Assembly: GCA_023053545.1 (NCBI GenBank)
Contig: JAKZAN010000004.1
Coordinates: forward strand, 2,418,001 to 2,482,000
Reading direction: 5' to 3'
Length of the DNA stretch: 64,000 nt
Source: Lepidurus packardi
Lineage: Eukaryota; Arthropoda; Branchiopoda; Notostraca; Triopsidae
Positions 33,601 to 46,330 of the stretch are shown piece after piece (the first letter of the stretch is position 1; each line of letters begins with the position of its first letter). Both the position numbers and the translations under genes were made by a program. The notes below the pieces were generated by a model. It worked only from the letters and a program-made list of their open reading frames with translations. It ran no database searches and was not told where the DNA came from.

Positions 33601-36600
33601 TCCTCAACTACTGCGCGCTGCACATAATTACTTGGGAAAATACCCTCCCGGCCATTAATGTTTCCTGTCCACCAGTCGCCATCTTTACGGATGACATGGA
33701 TCGCTTCTCCAGCAGAGAAACACAAGTCTCCCGGCTCGGCGGAATCGTATGGAAACAATGCAACGTAATATTCATCCGCTGCTATGCCTACATCAAAATA
33801 ATCATTAACCAAAACTAACTAGTTATTAATACAAAAAATCCAGTAGTAATTCCCTTGTTAACTTTTCCTCTCTTCATGTATAGCTAGATCATAATTATAA
33901 AGGAGCTATGGAAAAACGGGACCATTTCATAAAGATAACGATAATCAACAAAAAAAAAAAAACACTAAATTGGAATCACAAAAAAAATGTATAATTTTTT
34001 ATGTATAATAGGAATTACGGATTTATATATGTTTAATGTATATATTGTACGTATTGTAGTTATGTAAGTACAGTACTTTAATAATAATAGTAATGTATTA
34101 TTATTACTACAACTAATAATAATTAGTAGTAGTAGTAGTTGTAGATATGAATTTATGACTTAGAATATTTATCATTTAGAACTTATTACTTAGAAATATT
34201 TCAAACATTTTTGGACGACATATTATCAATTTACCCTTTGGTACTTCCACAGGTTCTTCTTCCAGTACTTGGACGTAGGTTTTGGGGAACCAGCCTCTGG
34301 TATCGTCAAACTCCCCGTACCACCAATCATCCTGTTGCTCAATGATCGTTACCACTACCCCGGGTTGGAGCGACAAATGATCAAATTTTTCTCCCGTCCA
34401 GGCAAACAATGCTTGGGCTCTCACTCCTTCCACCAATTTCCCCTAAAATTCAAAGATTTAAAGTTGGTAAATAAAATCAATTTACAATTATTTAATCAAA
34501 GTCATAAAATGACTTGGGAAGTCGCGCTTTTTCGCGTTAGAAATTACCAAGCCAAGTACGAGAGTGTTGGACGAGTTATTTTGACTTGAAAAACCTGCTG
34601 AGGCGTCTCCCAAGGATCCATTATCGCTCATATTCTCAGGCAATTCTTGGATCCCTCTACAAAAAAATATATATATTATTACTAACGATAATATATGAAA
34701 ATAACAATAATTAACAATGATAATATGTGAAAATTCTAAGAATTAATGAAAAGATACTAATATTAATAAAATTAAATACAAAACGATTTTTAAAAGATTA
34801 TTACTTCTCCTATTTAGTCCCTAATTAGTCAACTTCTTACTCTAAATGACGTTTTGTACTAGCATTCGTTATCACGGCAGTGGCGGAGACGTCAGATTCC
34901 AACTTTTCGACATAAGCTTCAGGAAACCATCCAGAAACACCCTGCAATTCACCTCGTAACCAGCCAGGTTCACCAATGTCACCTTCAGACACCTTTAACA
35001 AAAATTATTTTTATAAATGTTCAATTTCCAAATGTTTCTAAACTGTTTTATTTATAGAAAAGCTGACTTACCCAGATTATATCTCCTGGTTGGAATGACA
35101 ATTCATCAACGTTTCGCGACACGAACTCGTACAACGCCCGATACTTCGCTTTCCCTATATGCAAATCTAACCATTCGCCCCAAAGAAACAAAAAAATTAT
35201 GATAAACAACGAAAAAACTACAATAAATAGTCCGCAATTAATTAAACAAAAATACACAATCATTTACCGTTCGGAGAAAATCCTTTCGATTCTTTGGGCG
35301 GCCATAAATCGGACTCCTCGCCCCATCCAGTGGTAGGGGGCGGAGCGTCGTCCCAAACCGGAAGTGCTTTTTGATTCGCGGCAGCCAACTTCATTGCCAG
35401 TACCTGAAATCATGATTATAATCATAATACAGTGAAAGCCGTTTAACATGAAACCGCTTAGCACGAACAAATGGATTCCGGTCCGGACAAAACGCTATGC
35501 AATTCCATACATTTGTTTCCTTTTAACAGGAAAAACAAAAACCACTTAACACGAAAAAAGTTTGCGTCTTAGAGGAACGACAAGATAGTTTTGTTGCGAA
35601 ATAATATTTTTGGACGACAAAATACTTTTGTATATTTAACGACCGTCTCCCTCTGCCAATGGGAAGGGTTGTAGAGCCTTAGCAACATCCCTGACTTAAG
35701 TTCAAAATTTCGTCTTTCTCGCCGAAACAGTCCATGGGCAGTCAAAACATTTAATTTTTCTTTACAGTCTGTTAAAATGCTTTTAAATTTATTATTTGTG
35801 CTTTAACATGTACAGACTGTCAATGTACGAGTGTAAACTTAAATATTAACTCGGTTACTGCGACAGTTTTTTGATTAACTAGGTGCTTAGCATATAGCTG
35901 TTAGCACGAATTCCTTTTAACAAGAAAAAATATTCCGGTCCCTTGAATTTCGTGCTTTGCGGTTTTCACTGTATAATATTATCTCCTTAGTTAAAAAAAA
36001 AAAAAGAGAAAAAAGAAGGCCATCTCACCTGTTGCCGTTTGGTGCTGTAAGTAACATACAAGTCTTGACAATTGTTAACTATTTTCGTGACGTCTTTCTG
36101 AACGGAACTTAAGTGGGAATTATTATTTTCCATATCTTGGGCTTTTTTCTTCGCCTATAACAGATAACGAGTGAATACGACAAATAAATAGAAAATCAGA
36201 TAATAAACATTTTTCATTCTTAAATTCATAAAAATTTTAGCATGTAGTTACTTCTTCTTGTAAATCGTTCAATTTGTCTTTCAACAATTTCAACGCCATC
36301 TGGCGAGCATTGCAGCTTTGGATCAGAGCAGGATCTCCTATTTTATTATAAATATGTACAAATATTACTATAAAAACTGAATTTAAACGTAAAAACAAAA
36401 ATTAACTATTCACCTGAAGAGTTCGAACTCGTTTTTTGCTTGGAATCAAGGCGAGACTTTTCTTGATGTAGGGTCAGCATGACCTGGTTTTGTTCCCGTA
36501 GTTTGTTTTTGATGCTCCCGATTTCATTGACATGAGTATCGCGCGTGGTACGCATTCCATCGATTTCGTTTTTCACGACAGCCACGTTTTCACGAGATTC

Positions 36601-39575
36601 CCCAATTTTGCTTCCTAATTCCTTGACTTTATCATTCTAAACCAGAATTAAGAATTAAACATCATCACTTATCAAAGTTAAAAAGAGATAAATTCGTACC
36701 AACTGAGCTAATTCAATGGTTAACGTCTGATTTTTCGCTTTTAACGCCATCAAACGCTCTTGCTCTTTCTGCCTTTGTAGCAACAACTCCTGCATGCGTT
36801 GACGCTGCCACTCAAGCTGGCGTTGACGCTCCATTTCTCTATATAAACAAAAATTTTGATTAAGAGATGGTTGAGTAATCCAAAAAACTAAGAAAATCCT
36901 TAGAAGTTATTCCAGATTCAACTGAAATCTGCATTGTTTTCTTAAAAAAAAACTACGAGAATGCATTAGGAAAAGGAAATCTTCGGATTAGAACGTGAAA
37001 ATGCAAACTTAAACACAGAAAAATCGGTTAAAGCCTCAAAGTTTACCTCAAAAAAGGAATACGACAGACAATTATGATACTTTAAAGAAAGAACGAAAAG
37101 AATACGAAAGATCATGTGTTTTTTCTTTACCTACGCGCAGCTTCGCGTTGTTCTAACACTTTCAGACGCTCAGATTCACGTTCTCTTTCTAGTTCCATCT
37201 GCTTCGCTGCTAGTTTCTCTAATTCGGCAAGTCTTTTCTTTTCCTGCTCTTGTCTCAGCTTTTCCACTCTCGCTTGTTCTTCACGCTCGACTCGCAACCG
37301 CTCTTCTTGCTCCCTACGTTGCGCATCTGCTAACGCTTTGCGTCGTTTCTCCAATTCCGCTTGACCTTTATCGAAATTTTCTTTTCGCTTGTCTTCAAAA
37401 CTCACTAAAACGACAAAAAAATACTCATTTGCACTGTAAAAAGCAACAACAAATATAGAAAGAAAAACAAACCTGGTGAAGTTATTTTCGAATCGTCGCT
37501 AGAAATGGGTTCGGATTTAACGAATTGCGCAGCCGGATTCATACTAATACCCTCATTAGAACTAATACTCGCGCTTCGTAGTTTGTGGAAGGAGGGCGGG
37601 ATCATGTTAGCAGGCAACACGTCAGGTAAGACATCGCCAGCTCGAGCTAGCTCGCAAAGATGCATCGCTAATATAAACTCGTCACAAGATAAACGACCGT
37701 CGCCATCCATATCCGACAGACCCCTTATATAAATAGTTTAAAATTCCAAATCAATTTCTGAATGTTTTAGTAAAACCTTTTGATTTTCTACAGAATTTTC
37801 TACTTTTCTACTTACCAAATTTTAGCCAAAAGAGCTTGGGGTAACTGGCTTTGTACCAGTAATCCACGCGCTTGCATTCCCGTTAAAAATCCCGTTTTAT
37901 TACGGTCCGTATTATTGAAGATTTGAGTATACTTCACTTTTGTGGCATGAGGCAACGCCCAATCGCCAGACACCCTACAAAGAGAATGTAATTGTATACA
38001 AATTTATATTATTATTATTTTTTTTAATTTAAAGATTGGCGTATAGGCATAAGCCTGTTGCCAAAGCTTATTGTTGAAACGTCCATATTTTTAAAAACAC
38101 TCTTTTTAAAAACATATTTTTTTCTTTTATTATTACTATTAACATTAATACTATTCTATTATTAACTTTTAAATAAATAAAATAAATAATTAATTTTAAT
38201 ATTATTTTATTACTGCTACTATTTCTACTATATTGCTACTATTGTGTCAAGTAAAAGTAAACAAAGGGGTGTTCAGAGATCGAATTCGAAAGTTAGCCCT
38301 TCCCCAACCACTGAGCTAATGGTTACATTTAGCGCCACCAACGCTTGGCCTAACGCTTACATTTAGCGCTTCACTTTCATGAAAAGTAACATCATTACGG
38401 TAAAGATAGTTACCAGTATCTGAGAATTGTGACATTAGCCTATACGAATAGAGAAGAGTATTCATTTTCTACTGTCCCTGAATTGCGGACACACAATGCG
38501 TGACCACAACTCATTTTAGATTAAGGAATAACTAGACGCAAGTAACAATATTGTAACATTAGATGCACTGATTTGTAACTAAACTTTGTAACTAGATTTG
38601 AGCTTAAATTAGACTGTAGAATAGATCGTAAGGTTTACTAAAGAAATTAGACAGTAGAATAGATTTTTGTACTCTTGAAATTAAATTAGATTGTAAATTA
38701 GTGCAAGATTCATCTTATTTTAAGGCTAATACTTCATTTCTTTTCTTCTTATAGTGAATTGAAAGGTTTATCTTACGAGTCTTGTCCGGCCAAAGACGCT
38801 TTTCGTGACAAACCGAGTGTTGGCTCCGCAACGCCTACCAACGGTGCCACAGAAGGTATAAAATTCGCTGGCTGTGCTATGCCCGATAAGGGTAGAACAT
38901 TGGGTGGGACAGGGTTAATGGGGGCAGCGGATTGTAGTACTGGAATGGATGTAGGCATCACATTAGGTGCGGCAAAACCCACCAAAGACGGTTGAATCAA
39001 TGGTGCGTTCATAACCGGCATGGGAATGGACATGTTAACTAGCTGAGCTTGAATCGGAAGTTGCGGGACAGGAGAAGCTGACAGCGATGGATTCATCGAC
39101 GCAGGATTCGATGCCATGGATCCTAACATGTTTGTCGATTACTTCGATACTTTTCCATTTTATGAGCACTTTTCTTTTTTTATTTAGTTTTCTTAAACTT
39201 ACCAGGAGTGGATAACAGAGAGTGTTTCAGACTAGTTGGGAGGGTGGTCGGAAGCTCAAAGCCACGTAATTTGAGATTAATCAGTTTGCAAGCTACACCA
39301 AATTCGACAAAGTCCAATTTTCCGTCAGCATTACTGTCAGCAAGTTCCCTGTTCACAAGACACAAATGGCAGTCAATATCTAAAGTCTAAAATTGCAAAC
39401 GGAGGTTGTTAGGATAGAGTTACCATATCTTGCCCAAAACGAGGGGCGGAAGCTGCGATTGGAGCAAGAAACCTTTGGCTTGGTCGCCCGAAACCAAACC
39501 GTTGACAGGTTTGAGACCAGCGAATTGCTCCGCATAGCGAATTTTTTCCACAGCAGTTACGATGTACGAATCCAT
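27698..39575 (-). CDS. Dap160: intersectin, long form (EH-EH-coiled coil-SH3x5-DH-PH-C2)
   Basis: Endocytic scaffold and Cdc42-type exchange factor at clathrin pits and synapses. About 30 exons join in phase from ATG 39575 (39424-39575, 39203-39348, 38777-39122, 37816-37974, 37473-37723, 37131-37404, ...) to TAG 27698, giving about 1637 residues. EH1 (res. 15-95) and EH2 (215-300) each keep a calcium-binding loop ([24 protein letters not shown]). A long coiled coil spans about 352-634. Five SH3 domains follow, at exons 35154/34992, 34442, 33787, 31673/31465 and 31215 (for example [15 protein letters not shown]). Then come DH (about 1150-1340, with [15 protein letters not shown]), PH (1338-1505) and C2. 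Drosophila Dap160 lacks the DH-PH-C2 part; this gene keeps the vertebrate-like layout. Two homologous exons encode the first C2 strands. A weak extra exon may exist near 32938-33006. One large intron carries nested elements. Confidence 0.95.
28303..28380 (-). other. intersectin C2 exon, variant b
   Basis: 78 bp with AG acceptor and GTACTT donor, phase 1 at both ends. Encodes [19 protein letters not shown], the first strand of a C2 domain, and reads into GKIDPYCEV of the next exon. Homologous to variant a at 28576-28656. Confidence 0.8.
28576..28656 (-). other. intersectin C2 exon, variant a
   Basis: 81 bp with AG acceptor and GTAAGT donor, phase 1 at both ends. Encodes [19 protein letters not shown] and reads into SKIDPYCEV of the common next exon. 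Either variant alone, or both in series, keeps the frame. Confidence 0.85.
31956..32809. mobile_element. TTAA-ended element, copy 5, in an intersectin intron, split by a family A element
   Basis: Starts TTAAGGTTCACGTATACCTT and ends GGTATGCGGGAGCTTAA. Near 32030 the sequence shared with other copies (GGTGGCACTGATGTT) is interrupted by the family A element and resumes near 32380-32415 (AGCTAATTGCCAGCAAA). The nested order shows that family A moved after this copy was in place. Confidence 0.75.
32033..32360. mobile_element. short inverted-repeat element, family A copy 2 (nested)
   Basis: Contains ACCCGGAGATAAAACTGACAC as in copy 1, then the left arm CCAACACGTTCTCTGG and the right arm CCAGAGAACGTGTGG. 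AACTGACACTAGTGTGTCAG near its left side is itself palindromic. No ORF. Confidence 0.75.
33840..34165. repeat. AT-rich intron with TAG/TAA microsatellite
   Basis: Intersectin intron between the second and third SH3 exons. It includes a poly-A run (about 33950-33962) and short TAGTAGTAG and AATAATAAT tracts. No exon seen. Confidence 0.6.
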
Positions 39576-40746
39576 CGTTTATTCCGTTCCCTATTCCCAG
39601 ATCTGAGCAAATATAAACAAAACTAAATAAGATCCCAATGATAACTTTCATATTATTATTAAATTAGACGCATTGCAATTCAATCGTAAAAAACATTTCG
39701 CAACAATAACGAAGCAACGGCAAGCTAGAAGACGAATAAAATGACGTTATAACAATATAATTGACAGTAAAATAAAAAGCAATTTAAGTTTGGGACAAAA
39801 AAATAGACAATTTAGACATAAAATTTCTTAAAACGAGCAAGACATAAAGCTAAGATAAAGCTAGAAGAACTGGGTATGTTAGGCGTTGTAATGAACAAGG
39901 AAGCAGGTTAATGGCAGTGAGTCATTAGCCACATCGACGATCGCGGATCGATAATAAAGAAAAATCCACCAATAAGACTCATATTTTTGAAAATAAATGG
40001 TAGGAATGATGAACCAACGATAAATATAATATTTACCTGTACCCAATTTAAACAGAAGTCGTTTGGGGGGCAAGAATAACCAGAGATGTAAAAAAAACTC
40101 TCAACCGCAACTTTATTAGTCTTTTTCCTACAACAAAACACCCAAACAATCGATGAAAGAGGTTTTCTTTCAAGGTAGGAAATTACGCTAGCTTCGCTCT
40201 AAACACCGTGCTTTCGTGTTAGTGGCGCCGCAGGCGGCATTTGCGTTTCTGTGTGAGTCATGGAGAAAGACATCGGCCACATTTCTGAATTTGTATTAAA
40301 GATAATTTTGGATTAGACGTAGTAATGGATATGCTTAAATTATATTAAAATAAATATTTAATAAACACACATTCTAATATCTGCATAGTGTATTATATGC
40401 ATATAAGATTTCCGATTCCATTTTCTATTAATTTCCCGCCGCGATAATAGTGACGTAGGCAGACATACTTTTTGAACCATGAACAAGTGAGGTTGAATTT
40501 GAATTTAGGTCACATTTAGTTATATAGAGATAAAATAGTATGTGTTATATATATTTTGTATTAGTTAGCTTTTGGTTAGATCACTTTATATAAAGTCAGA
40601 TCAGGTTAGCTTAGTAAGGTTCACAAGGAAATGTTTGACTGGCTCGTGATTCAGAATTTAGATCAGCCCATGACGTAGCCAAAGTGGCTTACTAGTGTTT
40701 TGTTACTCACGTGTTCTAATTGTTTTTACCTATTTTTGCCCAAAGA
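39576..40746. other. divergent intergenic region between intersectin and the THAP gene
   Basis: Both neighbouring genes are transcribed outward from here, so it should hold both promoters. No TATA box stands out and no further gene is visible. Confidence 0.5.
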
Positions 40747-41665
40747 ATGACAAATATTAATCCATCAACTAAGGCAAAAAAGAGACGTGGCGGCAATTAC
40801 TGTGTTGCTTTTGGTTGTACAAACTGCTCTGGATTCAGTGGGGGGCTATTTACCTTTCCAAAAGACCCCATTAGAAGACGCCAATGGGTCTTGGAAGTCC
40901 AAAACACAAGGCTTGATTTTGTGGACACTTATAGAAAGTGGATGTCAATCTGTGGCGCTCACTTTACAGCGGATCAGTTTGACCCAAGTGTGGACCGTCA
41001 GATAGCCATGGGTTTCCGCTCAAGAAAGCTAGGTAGGAAATTACTACCAACTGCAGTCCCTACCGAATTCGTGAGTGCATATGCCCTTCCTGGCCTAACT
41101 AGTGGTAGTGTAGCCCTAGCTCACCCCACCTCCTCTGAAGAAGAAATAGAAAGCAGTGAGGTAAATTATATGTTAAGTTTTTGGGATATTAAAGAACTGT
41201 AAGGACTAAATGAACATGATAGATTATGATAGGGGTACCTACTCGGAGTCCAAGTATCTTAACTCAAGAATCAAACGTTGAAAAAAACATTGCTATCATT
41301 TCCTCTCAGGAAAAACCTATCTCGTTTATTAAATCTGCACCTTTTGCTGAGTTAGCTGTATTTGAGAAAGACCCTCTTGCGGAAGAATTACTTGAAGTAT
41401 CGCTTCAAGTCGATGAAGGATTAACATATACTGCTCCCAACCCTTCAATGCAAGATTTTGCTTGCCAATTCCCCGGAACAACGACACAAAGCTCGTCTTG
41501 CCAGTTCCCAGAAAATAGTCTACTGTCTTCGGTAAAGACAATAGCTAAGTGTTATGTAATGGTTTTATAACTTGGCTAAATGTTTAGAAGATCATTCAGA
41601 CGCCTATAAACCCTGCTACTATTTCTGGAAACCTAGATGGTAGCTTAAGGAAGAATGCCTCTTAA
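40747..41665 (+). CDS. THAP-domain protein
   Basis: Three exons, 40747-41160, 41310-41531 and 41600-41665, in phase: 233 residues. The N-terminus has a complete THAP zinc finger, a C2CH DNA-binding fold shared with P-element transposase: YCVAFGC (C-x4-C), GLFTFPKD, the invariant Trp in RRRQWVLEV, SICGAHF (C-x2-H) and the closing AVPTEF motif. A basic KAKKRRGG run precedes it and could serve in nuclear import. The rest is acidic, of low complexity, and has no recognisable second domain. Exon 2 uses a strong acceptor (TTTCCTCTCAG). Cellular THAP proteins and transposon-derived ones look alike at this level; no transposase core is seen here, which favours a cellular gene. Exon 3 is the least certain. 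Confidence 0.78.
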
Positions 41666-42291
41666 AAGGAAGCCGAAGATCTCGAACCTGGTGACCAATA
41701 TGAAGTAAACTGCTCATTTTTCTCAGTATTTTGTCATTTCTTAGGTTATCTGTCACAGTGCTGTACTCTGCATAGAAAACACAATACTCCTAAGGCGCAC
41801 AGGGAATCAAGTGATACGCTAGTGACGTAACCACACAGCACCATACGTCAAAAGTTACGATTTTTCAAATCTCCTTTAATGTAGCTCGATTCCTCTAGAT
41901 AAATATAAACTAATCTATAGAAACAATAGATATCTTAAAATGGTTTTTTGGCTATCTGTTCTTCAAACAACAAAAAAACAACAAACAATTCTTCAAAACA
42001 ACCCAAATTTAATGGGTTCAAGCTCGTGGTTTGACAAGAATTGCAAGTCAAGTATCTCCACCTACGGAGCGGCACAGGAGCTACGCTTTGCGAGAGCCTT
42101 GCATAAAAGTGGATGAAAATGAAGGTTTACAAGAAGGATTTATTCCATATGTATAAGTTTTGTAATTTCAGTATCACTAACTTGTACATATAGGAGATTG
42201 GTCGTAAAAGGTTTGTATGTTGCAGTGTAAAATATCTTTGGTAGCATTTTCATAGAAATCTTAGCCACGTAATTTTTACAACATTAGCCGT
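41666..42291. other. intergenic between the THAP gene and the secreted-protein cluster
   Basis: No gene or named repeat recognised. Confidence 0.5.
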
Positions 42292-42745
42292 TTAACCAGC
42301 GGCAGGGATACCACCAGTAAGGCCAATGATAACTGGGATGAGATCCTTCCATATCTGGCCAAAAGAAGTCAAGGCAGCACCAACAACTGTAGAATAACTT
42401 AACGTTAAAGGTAAAACGAAGAATTTGATGAGACTGATGAGCAAATCAATGACCATTGGGCCAATGGTCGTTCCAAGTGTAGTGTAATTGTACACTTGAC
42501 GATTTTGGACTAGTCGGGTGAACATGTCTTTGAAGTCTAAGCTGGTCACTTTGGCGATGAGTTCTTTGGCGTCCAAATCTGGGACAGCAGTCTCGGTTTT
42601 GACTTTACGAGCCACTGAATACAATTCATAATAGTACATTAGGGTGTAATCTGAAAGTAAGTTTTTCATTTTTCTTACCTGCTGCATGGTTGAAGAGAAC
42701 GCAGCACGACAAAAAAATTAAACAGATTGAAGCAACGTATTTCAT
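42292..42745 (-). CDS. small secreted/membrane-active-looking protein A of a tandem family, 129 residues
   Basis: Two exons, 42679-42745 and 42292-42614, joined in phase 1. Exon 1 encodes only the signal peptide (MKYVASICLIFLSCCVLF, then NHAAG). The mature part begins V-x-R-K-V, has a charged segment (PDLDAKELIAKV) and ends in a long hydrophobic, glycine-rich region (GTTIGPMVIDLLISLIKFF, ending in GLTGGIPAAG). I do not recognise the family. The same layout recurs at 44499, 50404, 51511, 53626 and, broken, near 48190. A TATATATA box lies about 75 bp upstream, inside the palindrome GCGTATATATACGC. A secreted, possibly membrane-interacting product is inferred from the layout only. Confidence 0.75.
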
Positions 42746-43802
42746 GGTTTAGGTTCAGTAGAACTGCTTACGGGGAAAACAGAACTGCGTTTCATTATCT
42801 TGTAAGAAATACATGAGCGTATATATACGCATATGCTGTAAATTAGTTTGTTTTTTCCTGACGCAAGCTAACTTTGACAGTACTGAAAAGCGGGAAAAAG
42901 GAACTAGAACACTGTAAAATGCTTTCCTTTATGATCCAGATGTTTCTCAAATATGCGATAGGCAATTATTATTACGTGAAAGCCAGATTTTGTACCTGGA
43001 ACCTAAAAGTCCTTCACGAGTAAAGAAAATTTACTGAGACCTGTACTAAAATACTGGAATATGTATTACAATGCTCGAATCTAACCTTACAAAGTTTCGA
43101 ACAAAGACGTCTGTATTTTGTGTAGATTTTCTTCTCTTCAATTGTTTCTTGGGAAGTGTTGGAAAAACTACTTCTATCTGGCCCTTGCAAAACGAACCTT
43201 TCTGTTGTAGCGAATATAAAAGTTTCTCGATAGATCTTGACATTGCACAATAAACACATGTGCAGTGTGTTAACATGTGAATAGCATGCACTCTTCTGTA
43301 TGGTCACTAGCTCCAACATAAATTGTATTTCGTAATTTAATCTAAACGTCTATTTATTAAATATTTATTTATTTGAATAATTTCGAAAAACCTTGAATTC
43401 ATTTATACTCAATACAATTATTTATTGTATTTTTCTTTATTTTCTGCATCAACAGAACGCTATTTGAAAAAAAAAAATTAATTGCACAATTTTTTTAAAG
43501 GAATTTTTTGACCCAAAAATTGTTGAATAAGGGAAACTACGGTACGGTAAAGTAACTGAACCTTGTAAGTTTGTAAGTTTCCAAATTGTATGTAGAAATA
43601 CAGATATTTAATAGGAAAAATTAAAGTACAGTTAAGAATTATATTTCGAACTTGCGTCCATAGCAAAAACAATAGCAAATTACAACCATACCAGAGAGGC
43701 CCAACGAATACAATACTATCACGTGTTATCTAACATTAAGATAAATGTTTCATGCATGAAACAGCAGAAAAACACTTTTCCTGAATAACTACTTGTTTAG
43801 TC

Positions 43803-44334
43803 TTAAGGCTCCTGTATACCTTAGCTTGTCACTGGCCTCTACCGTGCGGAATTTCGGAACTTTTTGCAAATACCAGTACATTTCATGCAAAAATGCACTA
43901 ACACTAAAGTTAAGCATATTAATCGTTAGTGCACAACTCTTGTAAATTTTTGTTTCTGATCTGCAATTAATTAGTAGTATTAAAGTTAAGTTTTCAACTA
44001 CGTGAAATACGTAAACTAAGAAAATTTCCATTGGTTGTGCACTTGCTATTAAAAAAATAAAATATGTGTCATAAATTGTTTGCAATAATGAGTAGTGTTT
44101 TCCGGGAAATCTTGTTTTGAAAACTAGACGACTTGATTTGAGAGATTATGCTGTTACAGCAAACAATGGTGACAAATTCTACTTTTCATAAGTAAAACAA
44201 GCGTAGAAAATTTGCCGGCAATTAGCTATTTCTTTTTCGACTTTGTTACGCAAGGATTTCGCAAAACAAAAACAAACATCAGTGCCATCTGTGATTGTTT
44301 CGCATCAATAAGCTAAGGTATACGGAAGTCTTAA
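43803..44334. mobile_element. TTAA-ended short inverted-repeat element, copy 6
   Basis: Starts TTAAGGCTCCTGTATACCTT and ends AGGTATACGGAAGTCTTAA. Lies between cluster genes A and B, 165 bp after the stop of B. An internal fragment of the same family occurs again near 45450-45600. Confidence 0.82.
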
Positions 44335-44498
44335 AATATTCAGGAAAACTGCCCATGACATTTCCCTTTGTTTGATAGGAATAAACCAGCTTCGTAAAAT
44401 CACAAATTTTTCATTGTAGTATACAGGTATTACAACAGTGTAATATACGGGAGCACTTAACAAGTTTTTTCTGAAATAACGTCTTTGCATTGGAAACT

Positions 44499-44940
44499 TT
44501 AACCAGCAACAAGGCTTGAAATCAGAGGTATCAAGCTTATAATAATGACGCCTACAGTATCCAAAATTGTGTTAGCCAATGGGACAAAAGCACCCGCTAC
44601 TGGAGCAATAAAGAATTTTATAATGGCGATAAGAATGTTGACAATATAAGGACCGATCGCAGTTCCAAGTTGGCTATAATCGTACGTTACAGCACGATCC
44701 CCTGTCATGAATCCTGATCGGATTAGGTCTTTACTGTGAATATGTTCGGCATGGTTCTTTCCAAGTCTGGAGAACACTGTGAAAACCAAGTCATTTAACT
44801 GTGATCATCCATATAATGAATCAAAGTAAATTTGAAATGAAATAAAAATATTCAAAGCTTTTGGTTGATTTTTTACCTGCGGCGTGATTCAGTGCAACGC
44901 TGCAAGACAAGATGACTACGAAGGAGAGAAACCGTTTCAT
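44499..44940 (-). CDS. small secreted protein B of the tandem family, 113 residues
   Basis: Two exons, 44877-44940 and 44499-44776, in phase 1. The signal peptide is MKRFLSFVVILSCSVAL followed by NHAAG. The mature part starts VFSRLGKNH and ends in a hydrophobic Gly/Ile/Val-rich tail (QLGTAIGPYIVNILIAIIKF...SLIPLISSLVAG). It is closest to A and F over YxQLGxxIGPY. TATATATT at about 45022-45029 is a likely TATA box. A second copy of its promoter region, without a gene, lies near 46060-46130. Confidence 0.75.
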
Positions 44941-46330
44941 GACTTTGACTTAGGTTTCGTTATATAGAACTGCGTATGTGCCAGAACTATAGTGATTCGT
45001 TCAAAGCGAGTTGCACAAGTAATATATACAAGCGACTAGAACCATATTCGCTTTTTATAACTTAAGCATTCCCTTGGAGGAAAGAAGAAAAAACCCCAAA
45101 CTTTAATTTTATGCTCCAGATGTTTTTCCCCCAACATTCATTTCCCGGCTATTAATTACGCAGAGCGTCGGCACATTTTACGCACAATTGACGTATTGTG
45201 AAACACGGAAAACGAATGGTTTGGGTCTTATGTTCTAAGCACCACAGCTGTCAAAAACTTTCATGAATCTAAAATGTCTTCATAAAAATCCAGGGTCAAG
45301 AACATTCAGTTCGTTTCCGTTTTTCCATTGGTAGATATAAACAAGGGATTAAAGTACATTGCAATTTGCTGATAACGTCATCGCAAGTAAGTAGAAACAC
45401 AAATTAACACAGAAATCCAATTCATTCCATTTAAAAATGCATTGATTAGTAAAGTTTAAGAACACTAATAGCTAGTGCACAATTCATTATACTCAAGTTG
45501 TTTCCGTGCAGTATAAATTAGTAGTATGCAAGTTAAGTTTTTAGCTGCTTGAGATACGTGTACTAAGAAATTTTCCATTGCTTGTGCACTTTTTTTTAAT
45601 GTCTAAATCAATCGTAGGTTCTTTATTTTCAATTGCTGATTACAATATACTGTTATAATAGAGCACAAATAAAACTAGTTGGTGGATATACATCTCCTTG
45701 GTCCATGGAAGGTAAGAACTGGTGGGGAAAAAAGGGGGAGTGTGGGGGGGGGGGGGGGCTTGTGCACTTGGTAGTAAAAAAAAAAAGGGTCAATGTTAGT
45801 TCTGTTTTGGACCGCCGGATGTGCGTACGAGTTGGAGACATCAAATTATTAAGCATTCTGCGTATTTTTACATCCAGGAGGGTACGCAATGTTTCTCGAA
45901 ATACTTAAAATGATGAACTTCGTTGTACGTTTGCTTCTGAAGTCTATTTTACAAAAGCAATGGTACGAATTAAAAATAACAGCTGTAAAACTCCACTACA
46001 GATTGCAGGCGTTTCGTGAGTGGTTGTTAAGAACTGCGCTTGTTTTGAAAGGAAAAGTATGTACTATGTATTTCAAAGCGAGTTGCACAACGATAATATA
46101 CAGTACAAGAACTAGAGCATTATTGTCGCACCCTCTAAAAGTAGCACCCTCTTTTGAGGGAGATGCTAGAAAAATCATTGCTACGTCAAATCTTTTATAA
46201 AGTTTCGTCGTTTTTATTTTCTAGTACCAAGATTAAACTAATTTTTTGTTACTGGAATGTTGTTATATTATACAAAGCATAGACATAACTGGTGTTATTT
46301 CCGGATGCGCAAACTTATTATGTTAAGACA
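44941..46330. other. intergenic in the cluster: promoter relic, element fragment and poly-G tract
   Basis: At 46069-46130 the words TTTCAAAGCGAGTTGCACAA and ACTAGA repeat the region upstream of gene B (about 45000-45040), without a matching signal exon: the trace of a lost family member. At 45450-45600 lies a piece of the TTAA element. At 45744-45758 there is a run of about 15 G. Confidence 0.5.

Noticed and set aside
33840..34165. Regularly spaced short repeats that might suggest a CRISPR-like array
   Set aside because: They are simple AT and TAG microsatellites in an intron of a eukaryotic gene.
37114..37458. Plus-strand ORFs over the intersectin coiled coil
   Set aside because: The opposite strand encodes the Glu/Arg/Lys-rich coiled coil with exact splice phase; the plus-strand Ser/Cys/Leu-rich ORFs are its mirror.
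40747..41665. THAP gene as a P-element transposase
   Set aside because: The THAP finger is clear but no RNase H-like catalytic core or terminal repeats are visible around it.
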